From Neodiprion pinetum (Eukaryota > Arthropoda > Insecta > Hymenoptera > Diprionidae), in the NCBI RefSeq assembly GCF_021155775.2, contig NC_060234.1, positions 5,776,283 to 5,840,282 on the forward strand: a stretch of DNA of 64,000 bases, in the 5' to 3' direction. The notes below the pieces were generated by a model that searched no databases, was not told where the DNA came from, and saw nothing but the letters and a program-made list of their open reading frames with translations. The position numbers were made by a program, and so were the translations under genes. Positions 48,720 through 59,515 of this stretch are shown here, one piece after another. How positions within the stretch are numbered: position 1 is the stretch's first letter; each line of letters begins with the position of its first letter.

Positions 48720-51700
48720 TCAATTCGTTTTAATATTCGGCAACGATTCTAATACCATGCGCCTAAATTAGTCGTTCAGAATTTTATGAGAATAACCGAG
48801 TATACGTATCTCTATATCTGCATGTTTAACCATAACATTAATGTGTAATCAGCCGAAATATCCAAAATATTACCAAATTATTCGTCAAACCATTATCGCA
48901 TTTAAAGCTTTGCGCAACTATAACGGTTACATTTCAACGATGTATACAGTGTGAATGCGTGTATGATAATTTTATATAGTCAAATTTGACAAATGGGGAA
49001 ATATACTGTCGTCGTTAATTGTTATTCGTTTTTTGGGAAATCAGTGATTTGAACGATTTTTCAAGATGCTTAAATCTCGGATCAATTTATTCATAACCCG
49101 TAGTAATTGATGAATTATATTTAAAAAAAGCGTCTACATATTTCCTAGGAAAGTGTAAAATCTTGATTAAAATGTTAAAAATATTTGAAAATGAATCTTG
49201 ATATATCGTATGCATTTATATAAAGTAGAAAATTATTTTTGCAGAATATTTTCTCCTGTAACATTATCCAATGTATAAATTTCAAAGTTTGTTACACTTT
49301 GAAAAAAATTTAGAAAAATATTCTACATTTCATGGACTGTTTTTAATTCTTAGCTGGCTACTTGGGGTCGTTCGTGACCTAAAGGTTTCAAATCGAGGTG
49401 TGACTTATATAATATTACTACCTAAAAATTAAAAATCATATTGTTCTGTCCTATTATCTTGTAAAAGACACTTATAGCAATTTTCGATTCGGGGTCTTCA
49501 ACGAGCCCGACGTGCCAGCTTCAGTTTAATTCGAATCTAATACTTCGGATTCAGTGTTATATAGCGTGTGAATTTTCCCCTTCCAATTTAGAGTCGATAA
49601 AGTTTTTCAAAAATAACAACAGTGGTTAAAAAAAATTAAAAACCATATTTATTTTGATTCGATCAAGTCTAATTTTTGTGTTGCATCAGTTTCCACTAAA
49701 ACCGAATGTAGATCATTTTCACTGACCTTTTTCGATTCAGGATCTTTTATTTATTTACTATAAATACCAGTTAATCAGTTGCAATAATTTTATTACACTC
49801 GGTTAAAAGTCTGCACGTTGCCCGCGAGAAGCGAATTTTCGTCGACCAGTGCAATAATAACGATTCATTTTTTTCAGAACAATATCTTAGGTGAAACGAA
49901 CGAGATCAAACGGTGTAACGAATGCGAATTTAACTGATCGAGGTCCTTCCGTGCGAGGGGCGACACCTGATACCTCGACGAAGGATCTTCCGGAGCGGAT
50001 GCGCGTCCTTCGAAGACCGGGATGCCTGACTTACGCCCACGCAGGTGCTTGGAGAACGCGTCGCTGGGGGATATTAACATTATAAATCGAGCGGGACGAA
50101 GTCACGCCCGGGGCGGGGCTCCGATCGTATCCGTCGTCGATGCTTCTACCCCTCTCCATTAACCGGTCCCCACGGGGTCCGATATCGATTACAAGTCCGT
50201 GATTGGCAGGATTCGTAACACGCTTCGCTGGAGTCCCACACCGCTTTCCGTATCATTTTGCTCCTGCTGTGTTCGTAGTTCGATATCCAGTCCCGATTTC
50301 TTCACAAGAGCGATAAATTTTTGCATCAATCTATTTAAAAAAAAAAAAAAAAATGTTCAATTTCCTGAGACTAATCGAAATTATACAGCAATGCAAAATT
50401 TTTCTTCGAAAACTGCTAACTTTTTAAATTTTCGTACGAATCTATTGAAGAATAATGTTCAGTTTCCTGAGATTGATCAAAATTATACAACGATGTAAAA
50501 TTTTTCTCTTCAAACTGCTAACTTTTCAAACTTTTGCATGAATCTATCGAAGAAAACTGTACGATTTCTTGAGATTGATCAAAATTGTACAGCGATGCAA
50601 AATTTTTCTTCAGAAACCGCTAAATGGATGAGATGGTGTATTTTAGACGTATTTTGGTACGCTGAGTAAGATGGCGCTGCTTGTTTCTTCACATCGCGTT
50701 AGAATTTCGGGTCATCCGGATTCAAAAATTACATTTTTGACGAATAATGCAATTTTTGACGCGCATTGTTATCCAAACTGCTTCGTAAAGTAGAGTGAAA
50801 AGAAAGGTATGTTTGACCCATCAAATGACACGCTAAATTTTGATAAACAATACCATGTCTGCAAAAAACCATAAAATATATTTTTAACCCGAAAAATTCA
50901 CACTTTCCACGTTTGTCAAAAAAAAATCTTACTCAAATAACAACTTAAGTGGTACACTTTGACATATGAAATCCAAATTTTTAACATACTCAACATTAAT
51001 TAATTCATTCAGCAGTTTCTTGAGAAAGTTGCAGGTCTGTGTTATTATCAATTATTGTAATATTTACATGTTACCTTGATCTTTCAATAAATACAAGTAC
51101 CCTCATTCACTTTACAAAATTTTTAAAACCACATCACTCTTTTTTGATATTCATTTTATATTATAGATTACGTTGAACAGAAACTTGTCAATATATATAA
51201 GAATTTTCATCAAGTACGTATAGTTTTAAATAAAGTAGTAAAATGTGTTCAATAATTGTAAATAATTGCTTTAACCTAAAATTCTGGTAACGGATAAAAC
51301 TAATTTTTCGTTTCCGAATCATTTTTCAGTTCGAATAATTTCGGTTCGCTGTTCACCCTTTGATTCAACAATATTCAATTTTCTTGTTCAAATTTAGTCC
51401 AAATTTTATGTCTAGATTTTTACGATATTGCAAGTTAAGATTTGTTCAAATTTCATATAAAATTCTGTATGATCTAGTGAAAATATTCTACGCATTTGGA
51501 AAACGATTGGTATGTAATTCCAACTGGAGAACGAAAACTCTTGTAATTTTTACAGACTTGAAACTATTAATGCGCCATAAGATATGACAGTTGAAGATTT
51601 TTAACCGTGTGTGTTTTACCTCGAAGAGCTTGCAGAATCGTAAGAGGTTTGAAGTACGTAACTTTGGCATGAAATTATGCATCCTGAAAAATCCTGACGA

Positions 51701-52107
51701 AGGATGGTCGTAAGGTGACGAAGAATGGCTGATCAGGATTCCTGGGACGGTGGATCAGTAAAACGCTAACCGTTAGGACAGTTGTTCGCATCGGTTGCCG
51801 ATTTTATAGTCACTGAAGTCCGATGGCGGAGTCGTCGAAGAAGCGCAAGGAGAAATAGAAAACAAAGTGTTGGTATACCGGAGGCTTGACTGACGTTAAA
51901 GACACGCGACGGCTATAAAAGTCAGGAATATTGATGCACGCGCTTATTTTCGCCCGGAATGAACTGCAGCCACACATTTGCCAACCCCCTGATCACCGTA
52001 ATCGCCTTCTAACAAAATTCTGGCCTTCGGCTCGCTTGTTTGTATTCACCTTGTTGTAACTCTTCCTACGAGCGATAAAATTTCGACTCGTTGACGTGGG
52101 AAATAAA
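48720..52107. other. AT-rich, no gene seen
   Basis: Strongly AT-rich with the 50.3-50.6 kb array. A 75-codon frame at 51360-51587 has no start or splice support. Confidence 0.4.
50318..50633. repeat. Three-copy ~102-111 bp tandem array
   Basis: Units anchored on AATCTAT(T/C) at 50327, 50438 and 50540 contain TTTCCTGAGATTGATCAAAAT, ATGCAAAATTTTTCTTC and CTGCTAACTTTT. The first unit carries a poly-A expansion. The array is AT-rich and open frames across it are repeat artefacts. Confidence 0.85.
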
Positions 52108-52802
52108 TGGTAAAAACAAAGTGCAGAAAAAGTCAAATTTCAATTTACAGATTCAAATTAGGGCCAAAGTTCGTTAGATTCAATTCAACTAAGGTTCTTG
52201 CAGCGAATTTGATTATCTTCAGAATCACTTCGAAATTATCATTTATTGGACAGAAGCAGTTTTAGCCAATTCAAAAAGTAAAAGTAGGTAAATATTTTTT
52301 GTATACAAATCATCGGTTTCCAAGTAATTTCAACTAACAAACTAGCTGATGAGAATAAATTGCCGAATTTTACAATTACTCGTTGATTTTATTTTGAAAT
52401 TCAGGTTGTAATTTCCAACAATTAAAAATGAAAATAACACGGTACTAAGGTACTGAATGTATCAAAAACAGTGTAGAAAAAATTAAATGTCAATTTACAG
52501 ATTCAACTTAGAGCCAAAGTCCGTTAGATTTAATTTCACAGAGGTTTTTGCAGCGAGTTTGATTATTTTGAGAAACACTTCGAAATCATCGTTTATAAGA
52601 TAGAAGCAGTTTCAGCCAGTTTAAAGGGTAGAAGTAATTATTTTTTATGGACGAATTGTGTAAATCATCGGATTCCAAATAATTTCTAACAGCAAATCAA
52701 CTCGCTGATTTTTTTTCTCAATTCGATTGATTTTATTTCGAAATTCAGGTTGAAATTTCCAACAATCTGAAATGAAAATAAGACGGTATCAAGGCACTGA
52801 AC
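52108..52802. repeat. ~350 bp tandem duplication
   Basis: Copy 1 (about 52108-52457) and copy 2 (about 52458-52802) share CAATTTACAGATTCAA (52141 and 52491), CACTTCGAAAT, AGAAGCAGTTT, and AATTTCCAACAAT near the ends. Divergence is moderate with small indels, so the duplication is not recent. Confidence 0.85.
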
Positions 52803-53815
52803 TTTTGTTTTTTTTTTTTCTTTTCTTTTCTCTCTTTACGAAACGTTCTACCTACGATTGTAAAGACAAGATACGCGTTCCAGCGTCTCGCACGTATATA
52901 CGAAGGTGAGTTCGAACTCGTATCTGCGGATGTTGAGGCATTACGGCTTGGCTGGTGGTGCATTTGCGTTTGCGTTGCTGCCATAACTCTACCACTGTAA
53001 ATCACACCGGGCGCCTCGTGAGCGCCCATATAGAAATATTCATATTCAGTATCTTCGCGCGTATATTTACGTGTGTATAAAATCGGTGGCCACCGCGACG
53101 ACGACGCTATATTTTAATAGTAACGATATAAATAATACGGGAGAGGAGTGGAAGAAACTAAACCGAAATAAAACTGTTGTGGGGGGGAAAAAAAGAAATG
53201 TTAAAAGAAGAATAAAACTACGACTTCACGCACGGCAAACTTCTCTGGGAGAAATTGAAATTATCTGGAAAGATTGTGAAACTAAAGGGAGAAGCGGATT
53301 TAAAATAAAACTACGAATCATCCGAATTGCGAAAGGGATGGAGTGTTCGAATTTCAGAAATCAGTTTATGAATACGTACGGACAGTCATCAAGTTGACTT
53401 TACGACGATCGGAAGATGATTATTATGAGAAATAAAAGCGAATTCTTTTATCTGTAATTTTGCACCATACATTAATTTTGCTGTTCTATTTTCCTCATGT
53501 TTTTCCCATATCGGAAGTTTATTATGATTTTCTAGGATAATTTATGTACTTGATACAAGTATCAGGATTGTAAGAAAAAAAGGTTCGTTTTTTCTCTGTT
53601 GCGTTTTTAGCTTCCTCTGGTTACATATTAATTTTTTCTCGTACAACTTAGATCTTTATAAATATATTATTAGCCTCTGTCAAGTAATTAATTGACAATT
53701 TTTCATTCAGACCTAAGACACCGAGAACCTTCAGAGGAAACTTACATTAAAAAGTTTTCAAGCTCTCGATGTCTATAAAAAATAACTTTGCCGCAAGAAT
53801 CATACGAGAATATTA

Positions 53816-54070
53816 CACTGAGAGAATCTTTTAGTTCCGGTTGCTATTTTCATTTTTTACCACATTCGAAAAATATAGTACTAAAAAAGTAGAGTAAACC
53901 TCACAAACTGATTTTACGTTGCAATAACCAAAAAAGGATCGACAATAGCGCAAAATGGTTACGCGTACCTCGTTTTTCGTAATTCCAACAATATTCAAAC
54001 AGTTTTTTTCAACGATAGCTGTTTTACTGAAATTTTCTATTCACCGTAACAAATGAAATTTTGCTCATTG
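53816..54070 (-). mobile_element. CACTGAG MITE, copy 8 (internally deleted), TA flanks
   Basis: Minus-strand copy of 255 bp with a large central deletion; the left sequence jumps from AAAAATATAGTA to TAAAAAAGTAGAG. TA precedes (53814-53815) and follows (54071-54072) the element, matching copy 6. Confidence 0.88.
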
Positions 54071-54274
54071 TAGCAATCGGTGACGCGACTAGCTGCGAGT
54101 TCTGCACGCAATTGAAAATCAACGTTGCTACCATTATCTGAACTTTTCCTCCATCCCCACGCCATCGGTTCACCAGCCACGTCATAATGCGTTTCTCTAA
54201 TCCGAGCCTCGGTGTAATCGTAAAGATCTGGTGAGGTTATCGAGGAATTTCGTTATGCCCGGTTGGTAGGTGGC

Positions 54275-54301
54275 GATGGTGATGGTGGTGGTGGTGGTGG
54301 T
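54275..54301. repeat. (GGT)n microsatellite
   Basis: GATGGT twice, then a GGT run ending at GTCACACC; it encodes a valine or glycine run in an open plus-strand frame to 54656. Confidence 0.9.
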
Positions 54302-55857
54302 CACACCGGCGGTACGGTGGCCCGGGCAAGTGAACCCGGTGAACGTGTCCAACGGCCATTATAACACCTCTTCGGGCAGCTTGCGCAAGCCGCGCCCACG
54401 CCGCTGCAAGGTGGTCCCTGGTCCTCCAGGCCTTCTTCGCTCCTCTTCGCCTTGCCTCCTCGGCTCTTTGGACACTTTTATGCCCTTAGCACGAGCCACG
54501 GCGACACGAAGCGTGGGACGCGTGGGAATTCGTCCCCGTCATCCCGGCGATCCGATATTAATTGTTCCTCTTTCCATGATCGTGCGCAGTCTGCTTTCAT
54601 TTCCGACGATTTCTTCTATTTTTTTTTCTTTTTTTTTTTATCTTTTATTCTTATAATTAATCAAGAGACGCAAAAGTTTGTGTAAACCTGCAGAATTAAC
54701 GTTTAGAATTTTATGGGTCATTTGTTTACTCACGGGAAGTTGGTCTTTGAATCGGTATTATTTTTTTGAAAACTTTTTTTAGGAGAATATGGTAATTTGT
54801 GAGAAATTTCTTATAGTTTGAAATTCAAGTGCCGAAAGGTAGGCTGAAAGAATGTTTGTTGACTCTGTTTAAACCTGGCGATGTCGAGTGTTAGTCGAAT
54901 CGGATTTGATATTTTACGGTCTAATTGACACGAATTCAATATTTTGTTATTTTTACGAAAGACACGCGATGTCTTTGGAGTTGTTGTTATATTTCGTCGG
55001 TACGTTGTTAGGAAGAATAAATTCTCCGAGATATAGAATAAATATAATCGAGTGTTGATTCAACGGTAATCGATATGTCGGAGAACTTATGTATAAATTA
55101 TTGTCATGTAAATTTATAGCCACTTGTCTTGCTGGTTAGAAGCATGATCCCGTACCGGAATAAGATAAATGCCTACAGGGCAAAGTTCATTTCAAACCAA
55201 TCCCGCATTGAAAGTTGCAAAGCGAAATCGGTACTGGATGAAATCACATATGCAAACTTCAGTCAGTGTTGACGTATTTTTTGGTTTCTCTCAGCAGAGT
55301 TAAATAGAAATTCGAGTTCTTTAGTCTGGCGAAAAATCTTTCGAAACGCATCAGGCACTAAGAATTCAAAAACTTTCATCCAATTCATCAACCTCTAAAT
55401 TATATGGAATTAAAATGCCTGCGAAATTCGTAATAAAATCCATGAAATATGCAGTATATGTATACTTGATTGCGTGGGAAATTGAGATTTTATATCGTTC
55501 TCTGATGAAAAATTCGATCACATTCAGGATTCAGTCACTCTACGGTCAATCGTATCCATTTCTTACTTTTATTTTTCGTCTTTCACTCTTTACGTTTCTA
55601 TTAGTTTTACTCTACCTGTTACATCTAACTTTAATTTAATTTTACCTCACCTTATCTTAATCCACCATTGTACTCTCCCCTGTAACCTATTTTATAATTC
55701 GTACTCTTTGTTTTTGTTTTTTTCTTTCATTTGATTTTGCCTACTTTAAGTCATTTTTCCTGTCTGTTCACTTGCTCTTTCTGTTTTTGTTGTATCCTGT
55801 ATTAATTTTCTGCCATTAAGTATTTGTCCAACATCGCTACGAACATAATAAACCTCG

Positions 55858-55954
55858 ATCTATCTATCTATCTACCGTCTATCTATTTATCGTCTATCTA
55901 TTTGTCGTCCATCTATTTATCGTCCATCTGTGTATCGCCTATCTGTCTATTTAT
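55858..55954. repeat. CTAT microsatellite and 15 bp minisatellite
   Basis: A short (CTAT)n tract leads into about five units of CGTCTATCTATTTAT with substitutions (CGTCCATCTATTTAT, CGTCCATCTGTGTAT), a tetranucleotide array that has gained a longer period. Confidence 0.85.
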
Positions 55955-56504
55955 ATTCTGAAAATTGAACCAACGATGAAAATCACCATCGGACTTGAAC
56001 CTTTGAACTTGAAGTTGCAGAGAGGATGAATAAAGGAGGTTAAAGTCAAAGTCGGAGTAGGAGGGCGAAGAGCGGTGGTGTCGAGATAGGTTGGAGCAGT
56101 TAAAGATAACTTTGAAGCTAATCCCAGGCATCAGAACCCCTTAGATACCGTCGTAACTTACTCCTAGCGTATCCTGCTCGACATTTTTTAGTGGCCATAT
56201 ATCATCTCTAGGTTACACTCGCCCTTGCGGGTTGTTCTTGTTTTCTGGGTACCAACGGCTCTACGTAGTCGCGATACCGTACATCCATGTTTCCGTGGCC
56301 GTTTGAGACAGCGGCGGTAATGTGCAGCGAAGCGAGCGGATCGAGACGCCTAATGAGTGTATTTCCCAATTTGTTCCCGCCAGATTAGCCTTTCGGACCT
56401 GCGGATGAAATATACCTTATGCTTTCCAAAGTCTCGGTCTTAGTTTCATTACGTTTTTATGGATCGTAACTCGTCCTCGAACCGTGCCGCGCCGCGTTAT
56501 ACGT

Positions 56505-56534
56505 GTGTATATATATATATATACACATATGTAT
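56505..56534. repeat. (TA)n palindrome
   Basis: GTGTATATATATATATATACAC, a perfect self-complementary tract able to extrude a cruciform. Confidence 0.85.
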
Positions 56535-57197
56535 CCACCTCCTCGAGAAATTTCAAACTAGTTCAAAAGCCGGCCTTGCTCATCCGTACGGAATTGGGAA
56601 CAGGGGAACCCAGAATCGGGACTCTCGGGCCCCGTTCGCGCTCACGTTCAACGATTATGACCCTGGATGGTTAGAAATTTCCGTTACACATTCCTACCCG
56701 CCTCCTTTAACCCCCGTCCCTGAATAATAATATATAGATCTGTCTCCCACCGCGCAACCGTCTCGCTTGCATTTGATAAATCCGTGAGCATTTGAATTAC
56801 GAGCCTCCGGTTCTCATGCCTCGATATATCGCCCCTGGAGATTAACCGTACGCGGTTTTGGAAACTGGGTAACGATTTTCGGTACGGATTTCGGTGTGTA
56901 CCGATTTAATGATATTACGGTATATAACGGAATCGCGATGTTTCGATATTGACAGCCGATTTCCATACCGATGCATTTCGAGGAAGGAAAAACGATATTT
57001 CAAAATATCACGCACCCTCAACGGAGATCCGATGGTCACGCTCAATTCGCACCGCCAGCTATTTCGCTCAAGCCCTGGAAAGAAAAAAAAGCAGACGACC
57101 CAAAAGTAGAGATCTAAGTTTGTTGAATTTATCAAGTTTGGCGAAAGAAATATCTTACTGACTCGATAACCCGAATTATTTTCTTGACCACAAACAG

Positions 57198-57600
57198 TGT
57201 GACCTGACCTAACCCAAGGCAATAAAGTAGAATTTTTTCTAATCGAGATAAAAAATGTAACTTTAGTGGGGTAGGTTAGGTTGGGTGATACGAGGTTGGG
57301 TTAGGTTAATCAATTTATGAAATAATATATAAAAAAATAAATTGTGTGACCTAACCTAGCCTAACCTAATGTAACACAATTTTAGAAAATTGTCACGTTA
57401 TTAGGTTAGGTTAGGTTAGGTTACACAATTTATTTATTTTTTTGTACATTATTTCATATATTGTGTAACCTAACCTAGCTTAAACTAATGTAACCCAATT
57501 TCAAAAAGTTGTCACGTTATTAGGTTAGCTTAGGTCACACAATTTTTTTTTTTTTTGTACATTATTTCATAAGTTGTGTAACCTAACTTAACCTGACCCA
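57198..57600. repeat. Alternating CCTAACC / GGTTAGG palindromic block
   Basis: Seven telomere-motif blocks (TTAGG type) alternate in orientation at about 57201, 57272, 57349, 57403, 57466, 57522 and 57578, separated by AT-rich spacers. The part from 57341 is also a tandem repeat of about 113-119 bp (ATTGTGTGAC… 57341, …TTGTGTAACC 57461, …57574). Spacers such as ATTATTTCATA and TATGAAATAAT are inverted copies of each other, so neighbouring blocks can fold into long hairpins. Confidence 0.85.
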
Positions 57601-57619
57601 GTAACGTAACAGACGTTTT

Positions 57620-58105
57620 TCAATCAAGAAAAAAAAAAAAAAGAAATCTATTTATCTCAGCATTTTTGATCACCATGTTTGGCGAATTGAAGAAACCCTT
57701 TCTCTGCGTGTGGGCCGCAAGATATGATTGACGTTTATTCAGTCGATGCTGTGCAGCGTATAAGGATACAAATATCGGATTGGCGAGACGGCAGGCCGGT
57801 TCGATTACCCACAGATCGGTGACAGATCCAATAAATCGGGCTTCTTTATCATTGCTTGGCTTAATTTGTTCGGCGGCGAAGGCTTCTTCTCTCATTCGCC
57901 GCATCTCCGCTCGGTCGCAACCGGTTTTTTTTTTCGCTCGTCTCGTACAAACTCGAGTTTTGACACATTTTGACAACGGGACCACACAACGTGCCCTCCA
58001 AGATCGTCAGAAAACATGTAAGTCTCGCATGTATCGTCAAACCATACCTATACATGCACTTTATGCGGATTAAACACACGTCTCCTCACCTTCCACTTCT
58101 TGCAT
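57620..58105 (-). CDS. Possible short gene with a frame change at an A9 run
   Basis: Minus strand: ATG at 58105 begins a five-codon exon (MQEVE) ending GAAG|GTGAGG. After a 94 bp intron (acceptor CGATCTTGGAG|G, exon from 57995) the frame continues (GHVVWSRCQNVSKLEF…) through a run of nine A, then stops. From the A9 run onward a different frame stays open for about 100 codons (for example RMREEAFAAEQIKPSNDKEA) to a stop at 57620. Either the run carries an indel (decay or sequencing), or these are two unrelated chance frames. The product is not recognised. Confidence 0.18.
57958..58017 (+). CDS. Alternative plus-strand cassette exon in the same place
   Basis: A 60 nt segment between a strong T-rich acceptor (TTTTTTTTTCGCTCGTCTCG…CTCGAG) and donor AACAT|GTAAGTC has one open frame (LTHFDNGTTQRALQDRQKT). 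It overlaps the minus-strand model, so at most one is likely to be real. Confidence 0.1.
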
Positions 58106-58109
58106 CCTC

Positions 58110-59040
58110 TCGGTCTTAGACGCGCAAGAAATGTTCGAGAACGATCGCAGCTTGTTCCACTTCGGTATCGATTATACTCTGTCGCAATAATAATACACAA
58201 CGTTGTTTAACCTCGAAACAAAAGTTGAAAAAATATCATACGTACCCAATTACTGCGTAATTAGTTTCTGCAAAAAAATATGACCAAATCGTAACGTTAT
58301 TTTCAAATGTTCGCCATTTTAAACAGTTTTCATTGTAAACGACGCGACGGCAATCGCTGGTTTCAGAAAAACAGACAAATCATTTGAATATAAAATTTTT
58401 CTGATTCCTTCAAATTTTGCAACTTGAACGTGAATGAAAAACAAGAAAAAAAAAAAAACAATTCAACAACTGAGAAGAACACCTTGTTCATAAAATTGAA
58501 AGAATATCTATCTATTCTAAAACTTATCTCAGAGGCTGATTAAAAACGTGGATCAGTTGAACGAAAAGTCTTCACATCGAGAAGCTAGCATAAAATTGAG
58601 CTACATCTGCACAAAAATCTGTGATTATTGTATGAGAAAGAATTTCAAAATGTTTTGTCAGCAAGCTCCACAAAAATCACAGTTTATTTTCACTTCGCCT
58701 ATCTGCGATAAATCAGCGAGGAATGTGCGAAAATCTTATTCGAGACGGCACGTTATAATGCTGTGACAAATATTGTGTCCAAACTCTGTACAAGCTTGAA
58801 AATTTTTTACAAACGTAGAACATGACACGACTCACGGCGTCGGGTTCCATGCAGGTATTGCAATACCCGGTTCGAACCAACGACGCACAAAACGTTTTGT
58901 TCTATAGAAAATCAACCGCACGATTCTACGCAACAATGCGCCTCTCATACATTTGTGCGGTTTGTTGCGGCGATCTTATCTGGATCGATGTGCTTATTAT
59001 GAACCGTGCCGTCGATCCTTGAACAGGATACCCTCGAGTT
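58110..59040. other. No convincing gene
   Basis: A 66-codon ATG frame on the plus strand (58822-59022) and a 72-codon frame (58548-58766) are unremarkable; they precede the gene-like cluster and could be upstream exons, but no splice sites tie them together. Confidence 0.3.
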
Positions 59041-59048
59041 CGTTGAGT

Positions 59049-59063
59049 ATGTCTGAAGAGGAG
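59049..59063 (+). CDS. Possible alternative first coding exon (MSEEE)
   Basis: ATG TCT GAA GAG GAG is followed by a strong donor, GAG|GTAAGAATAC. It ends in phase 0, so it could splice to the exon at 60954 as an alternative first exon. It could instead belong to an internal exon with acceptor ...CCTTGAACAG at 59033. It is five codons only, so chance is a real possibility. Confidence 0.15.
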
Positions 59064-59150
59064 GTAAGAATACACCCGCAAAAGGATAAATAACGAAAAT
59101 TTACTGTTGCCGGGGGATAATGTCGTCCGGAAGTTAAGCGATCGCTATCG

Positions 59151-59364
59151 TTAATTGTACAACCTTTTACTATACATCAAGATCTCTGTGGTTATACAAA
59201 ATTCAGCGACGCTTTTCATCCCCGTAAGGTACCGCTTAAGCTGCATGAAAGTGTTGCGTTTGTGCCATTCTTCAGCGCACGGAACGCGTTGAAAAAACGT
59301 TCTGATCAATGCGTGGATTTTAAAAATTGAATGTTGCGCAAATTTCAAACGTCTTATATCATTT
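59151..59364 (-). CDS. Possible terminal coding exon, unknown gene
   Basis: An acceptor with an 18-base T run (…TTTAACGTAG|A) on the minus strand opens a 70-codon frame ending in TAA at 59151. The peptide is natural in composition (for example EEWHKRNTFMQLKRYLTG; ends MYSKRLYN). The frame begins one base after the acceptor, so the preceding exon must end with two bases of a codon. The exon of the minus-strand model at 60063 ends in phase 0 and does not fit, so this would be a separate gene or a chance frame. No polyadenylation signal was seen nearby. Confidence 0.2.
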
Positions 59365-59515
59365 CTACGTTAAAAAAAAAAAAAAAAAACAAAAAGAAAA
59401 GCAGATTATTGACCACATAATTTTCTCAATTTCTGAAACACTGTAAATGGATACGGCACGTTAAGTAAACAAAGATGTCGTATAAAAAAAACGAAAAAGC
59501 TCGCGCACTGTTCAA

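Larger units (their letters stand above)
52803..57197. other. No convincing gene
   Basis: A 108-codon Lys/Arg-rich plus frame (53071-53397) lacks an early ATG. The 54.27-54.66 kb frame crosses the GGT tract. A pyrimidine tract followed by TGTAAAG and 40 nt ending CGAAG|GTGAGTTC at 52905 is a weak exon-like segment. Confidence 0.35.

Noticed and set aside
47580..50633. Tandem repeats considered as a CRISPR array
   Set aside because: Repeat units are 100-138 bp, contiguous and diverged with no unique spacers, and the sequence is eukaryotic in character.
53071..53397. 108-codon Lys/Arg-rich plus frame
   Set aside because: It lacks an early ATG and convincing splice sites; purine-rich sequence lowers stop frequency, and an internal AATAAAACTACGA repeat suggests non-coding origin.
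58868..58885. GGTTCGAACC resembling a tRNA B box
   Set aside because: No A box or cloverleaf could be drawn at the right distance. No tRNA was seen anywhere in the window.
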